From contig JAHFPE010000055.1 in assembly GCA_023261345.1 (NCBI GenBank), positions 1 through 5,967 on the forward strand: a stretch of DNA of 5,967 bases. The letters run 5' to 3'. Below are positions 4,730 through 5,967 of this stretch, one piece after another. Source of the stretch: Candidatus Woesearchaeota archaeon (GTDB lineage: Archaea; Nanobdellota; Nanobdellia; Woesearchaeales; ARS49). The position numbers were made by a program, and so were the translations under genes. Within the stretch, counting starts at the first letter, position 1; each line of letters opens with the position of its first letter. A model generated the notes under the pieces. It saw only the letters and a list, made by a program, of their open reading frames with translations. It was not told where the DNA came from and searched no databases.

Positions 4730-5545
4730 TTAATTCTTTTTCATCAAAAGATTTTCAAACCATTCCTTCATCTTTAGGATCTTAACGTTTCCAAGCGGTT
4801 TAGTCGTTGTGATGATATCTGTTGTAAGTAGCTCATCGACATATTGAAGTGGTGTTGTTCTGCAAAAAAGACAGTGGGTGATGCAAGCTATAACTTTTGT
4901 TGCTCCTTGTTCTTTAAGTGATTTTGCTGCAGCATCAAGTGTGTTTCCTGTTGCAAGAATATCATCAGAAAGAATGACAGTTTTTCCTTCAATTTCAGAA
5001 ACTTTTCCGCTGACCCGAACGTCATTTCCATTTCGTTCTTTATGCAAGTGTTCCCATCTAGTGCCAAGAAGCGCTGCAAGTGACTTTGCTCGTTTCTCAG
5101 CACCGTGGTCTGGTGCAACTACAATGGCATCTCTTGGAAGGTACGGCATAAATACGTCAAGTGGAAGTATATTTTCGTACTTCCAGAATTCTCGTGCTCG
5201 TTCACTGTGCATGTCTATTATGATGGTCTTATCTGCTTGTGAAAGAAGTTTTGCTGCAACTGCAATACTCAAGGGTTTTCCATGTTCATACTTATCTTGC
5301 CTTGCAAATCCACAATATGGAATTACCAGAGTGACGTTTGTGCCAGCACGTTTTAGCGCATCAAGGCAGAATGCGGTTTCTAAAAAGTGTTCTGGTTTAG
5401 GTCCGGTGCTACTCACGAGAATTGCGTGTTCAGAGGGATTCTCAACATGGACGCTTATTTCTCCGTCTGGAAAATATGTTGTTTCAAGAACTCCGGTAGG
5501 TGTGATAAGATGTTTGGAGTTTTTTGTTGCAAATACGGCATTCAT
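4730..5545 (-). CDS. prs: Ribose-phosphate pyrophosphokinase (PRPP synthetase)
   Basis: The enzyme transfers pyrophosphate from ATP to ribose 5-phosphate to make PRPP, the precursor of purine, pyrimidine, NAD and some amino-acid pathways, in the cytosol. The 271 residues form two phosphoribosyltransferase-fold halves. Seen directly: FPDGEISVHV at 25-34, the ATP-loop motif GFARQDKYEHGKPLS at 79-93 (usually ARQDR), IDMHS at 110-114 (metal-binding His), VVAPDHGAEKRAKSLA at 142-157, the flexible-loop basics K169 and R171, and the PRPP loop VILSDDILATGNT at 190-202 followed by GATKVIACITH. The family usually has 280-320 residues, so this is a short version, near archaeal forms. The ATG at 5545 is chosen because the TATA element is 26.5 bases upstream and the family begins here; an open extension to 5668 adds 41 residues that cross that promoter. 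It is a single gene, divergent from tRNA-Val. Confidence 0.95.
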   Translation of the reverse strand: MNAVFATKNSKHLITPTGVLETTYFPDGEISVHVENPSEHAILVSSTGPKPEHFLETAFCLDALKRAGTNVTLVIPYCGFARQDKYEHGKPLSIAVAAKLLSQADKTIIIDMHSERAREFWKYENILPLDVFMPYLPRDAIVVAPDHGAEKRAKSLAALLGTRWEHLHKERNGNDVRVSGKVSEIEGKTVILSDDILATGNTLDAAAKSLKEQGATKVIACITHCLFCRTTPLQYVDELLTTDIITTTKPLGNVKILKMKEWFENLLMKKN

Positions 5546-5567
5546 AGATAAAGAGAAAAGGCATACG

Positions 5568-5575
5568 TTTAAATA
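5568..5575 (-). promoter_or_regulatory. prs: TATA box of the PRPP synthetase gene
   Basis: Read on the minus strand, TATTTAAA is centred about 26.5 bases before the ATG at 5545. This implies a leaderless mRNA and excludes the longer reading frame that starts at 5668. Confidence 0.7.
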
Positions 5576-5668
5576 CTTCTTGGTGTGACGTTTATTTGCT
5601 TCAGATCTTAGTAATATCGAGAATATTCTTTCACTTTTCTTTATTTTTATCAACATGCATTTGTGCAA

Positions 5669-5681
5669 AAGCTTTATGAAG
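5669..5681 (+). promoter_or_regulatory. BRE/TATA promoter of tRNA-Val
   Basis: AAGCTTTATGAAG contains a TATA-like CTTTATGA centred near 5676, about 31 bases before the first base of the mature tRNA. This would give a short 5' leader of a few bases to be removed by RNase P or an equivalent activity. Confidence 0.5.
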
Positions 5682-5706
5682 CGTTCTTTATTTTTGTTTT
5701 TGTACT

Positions 5707-5778
5707 GAGCCCGTGGTCTAGCGGTATGACGTCTCCTTCACAGGGAGAAGGTCGCCAGTTCGATCCTGGCCGGGCTCA
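5707..5778 (+). tRNA. tRNA-Val (anticodon CAC)
   Basis: A full 72-base cloverleaf folds by eye. The acceptor stem GAGCCCG pairs with CGGGCTC (5771-5777) over all 7 bp. The D arm is GTC/GAC with a loop carrying GG. The anticodon stem TCTCC pairs with GGAGA, and the loop TTCACAG places CAC at 5739-5741, which reads GUG valine codons. The variable loop is AGGTC. The T stem GCCAG pairs with CTGGC around the loop TTCGATC. The discriminator base is A (5778), as expected for valine. CCA is not encoded and there is no intron. It stands alone, divergent from the PRPP synthetase gene. Confidence 0.96.
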
Positions 5779-5797
5779 TTGCTTAAGCACAGAGCTC

Positions 5798-5804
5798 TTT
5801 TTTT
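5798..5804 (+). terminator. T-run terminator of tRNA-Val
   Basis: Seven T residues follow the tRNA by about 20 bases, just after the short palindromes GCTTAAGC (5781-5788) and AGAGCTCT (5791-5798). A T run is the normal archaeal termination signal. Confidence 0.6.
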
Positions 5805-5967
5805 GATGCAATTAACTTACCCTGCTTATTTCTGTAAATAGCAACGGAGTGGTGCCCCACTAGATGTATAGTTGGAAACTGCGCATGACGTTATTTTTTT
5901 TTGTTAGTCATGGCCAGTTTTTGTGTAGGTTTTCATTTGAAGACAACATTCACAGATGCTAGATGCA

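Noticed and set aside
4878..5588. A 236-codon plus-strand frame opposite the PRPP synthetase
   Set aside because: It is a shadow: the minus-strand frame has every family motif, while this one has none.
5546..5668. A 41-residue N-terminal extension of the PRPP synthetase
   Set aside because: It would run across the TATA element at 5568-5575, does not resemble the family N-terminus, and the ATG at 5545 has ideal leaderless spacing.
5846..5859. AGTGG-TGCC-CCACT hairpin downstream of tRNA-Val
   Set aside because: A 5-bp stem with no adjoining T run, promoter or gene is within chance expectation.
5904..5966. A minus-strand frame of 20 codons open from the window edge, containing CECC
   Set aside because: It is too short to judge, and no family motif or terminator supports it. 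It could be the tail of a gene beyond the window, but the sequence here cannot show that.

Overview
The window looks like a stretch of an archaeal chromosome, most likely from a DPANN-type lineage such as Woesearchaeota or a relative. The protein families are archaeal: prefoldin alpha, translation factor aEF-1 beta, the four-CxxC Zn-ribbon protein usually found with it, ScpA and a PRPP synthetase. First genes of transcription units have a TATA-like element centred about 25-27 bases before the start codon, which is the geometry of leaderless archaeal mRNAs. Downstream genes use Shine-Dalgarno sequences or direct abutment. The DPANN assignment is an inference from the style of the large surface protein and from memory of related genomes; no search was run.

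Layout. Positions 1-1101 (minus): scpA (364-1101) followed, with a 14-base overlap, by a prefoldin alpha gene cut by the window edge (1-377). Positions 1102-1194: a compact divergent promoter region with nested dyad symmetry. Positions 1195-2524 (plus): an operon of a Zn-ribbon protein, aEF-1 beta, and a membrane-anchored, degenerate FKBP/SlyD-like protein. Positions 2620-4296 (plus): a 558-residue surface protein with an N-terminal hydrophobic helix, ten cysteines and a cadherin/PKD-like 'DPDSDG' domain. Positions 4297-4729: 433 bases without a recognised gene. This stretch holds a good TATA box, a possible 49-codon leaderless ORF, a sharply GC-rich block with a strong hairpin, and a T-rich tract. 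Together they suggest an unannotated small transcript. Positions 4730-5545 (minus): PRPP synthetase. Positions 5707-5778 (plus): tRNA-Val (CAC). Positions 5805-5967: nothing that can be supported.

Most of the content is housekeeping: chromosome organisation (ScpA), protein folding (prefoldin, FKBP-like), translation (aEF-1 beta, Zn-ribbon, tRNA-Val) and nucleotide precursor supply (PRPP). The less ordinary parts are the symmetric divergent promoter, the class-III-signal-like start of the large surface protein, the FKBP-like protein with missing catalytic residues, and the putative small transcript at about 4424-4670.
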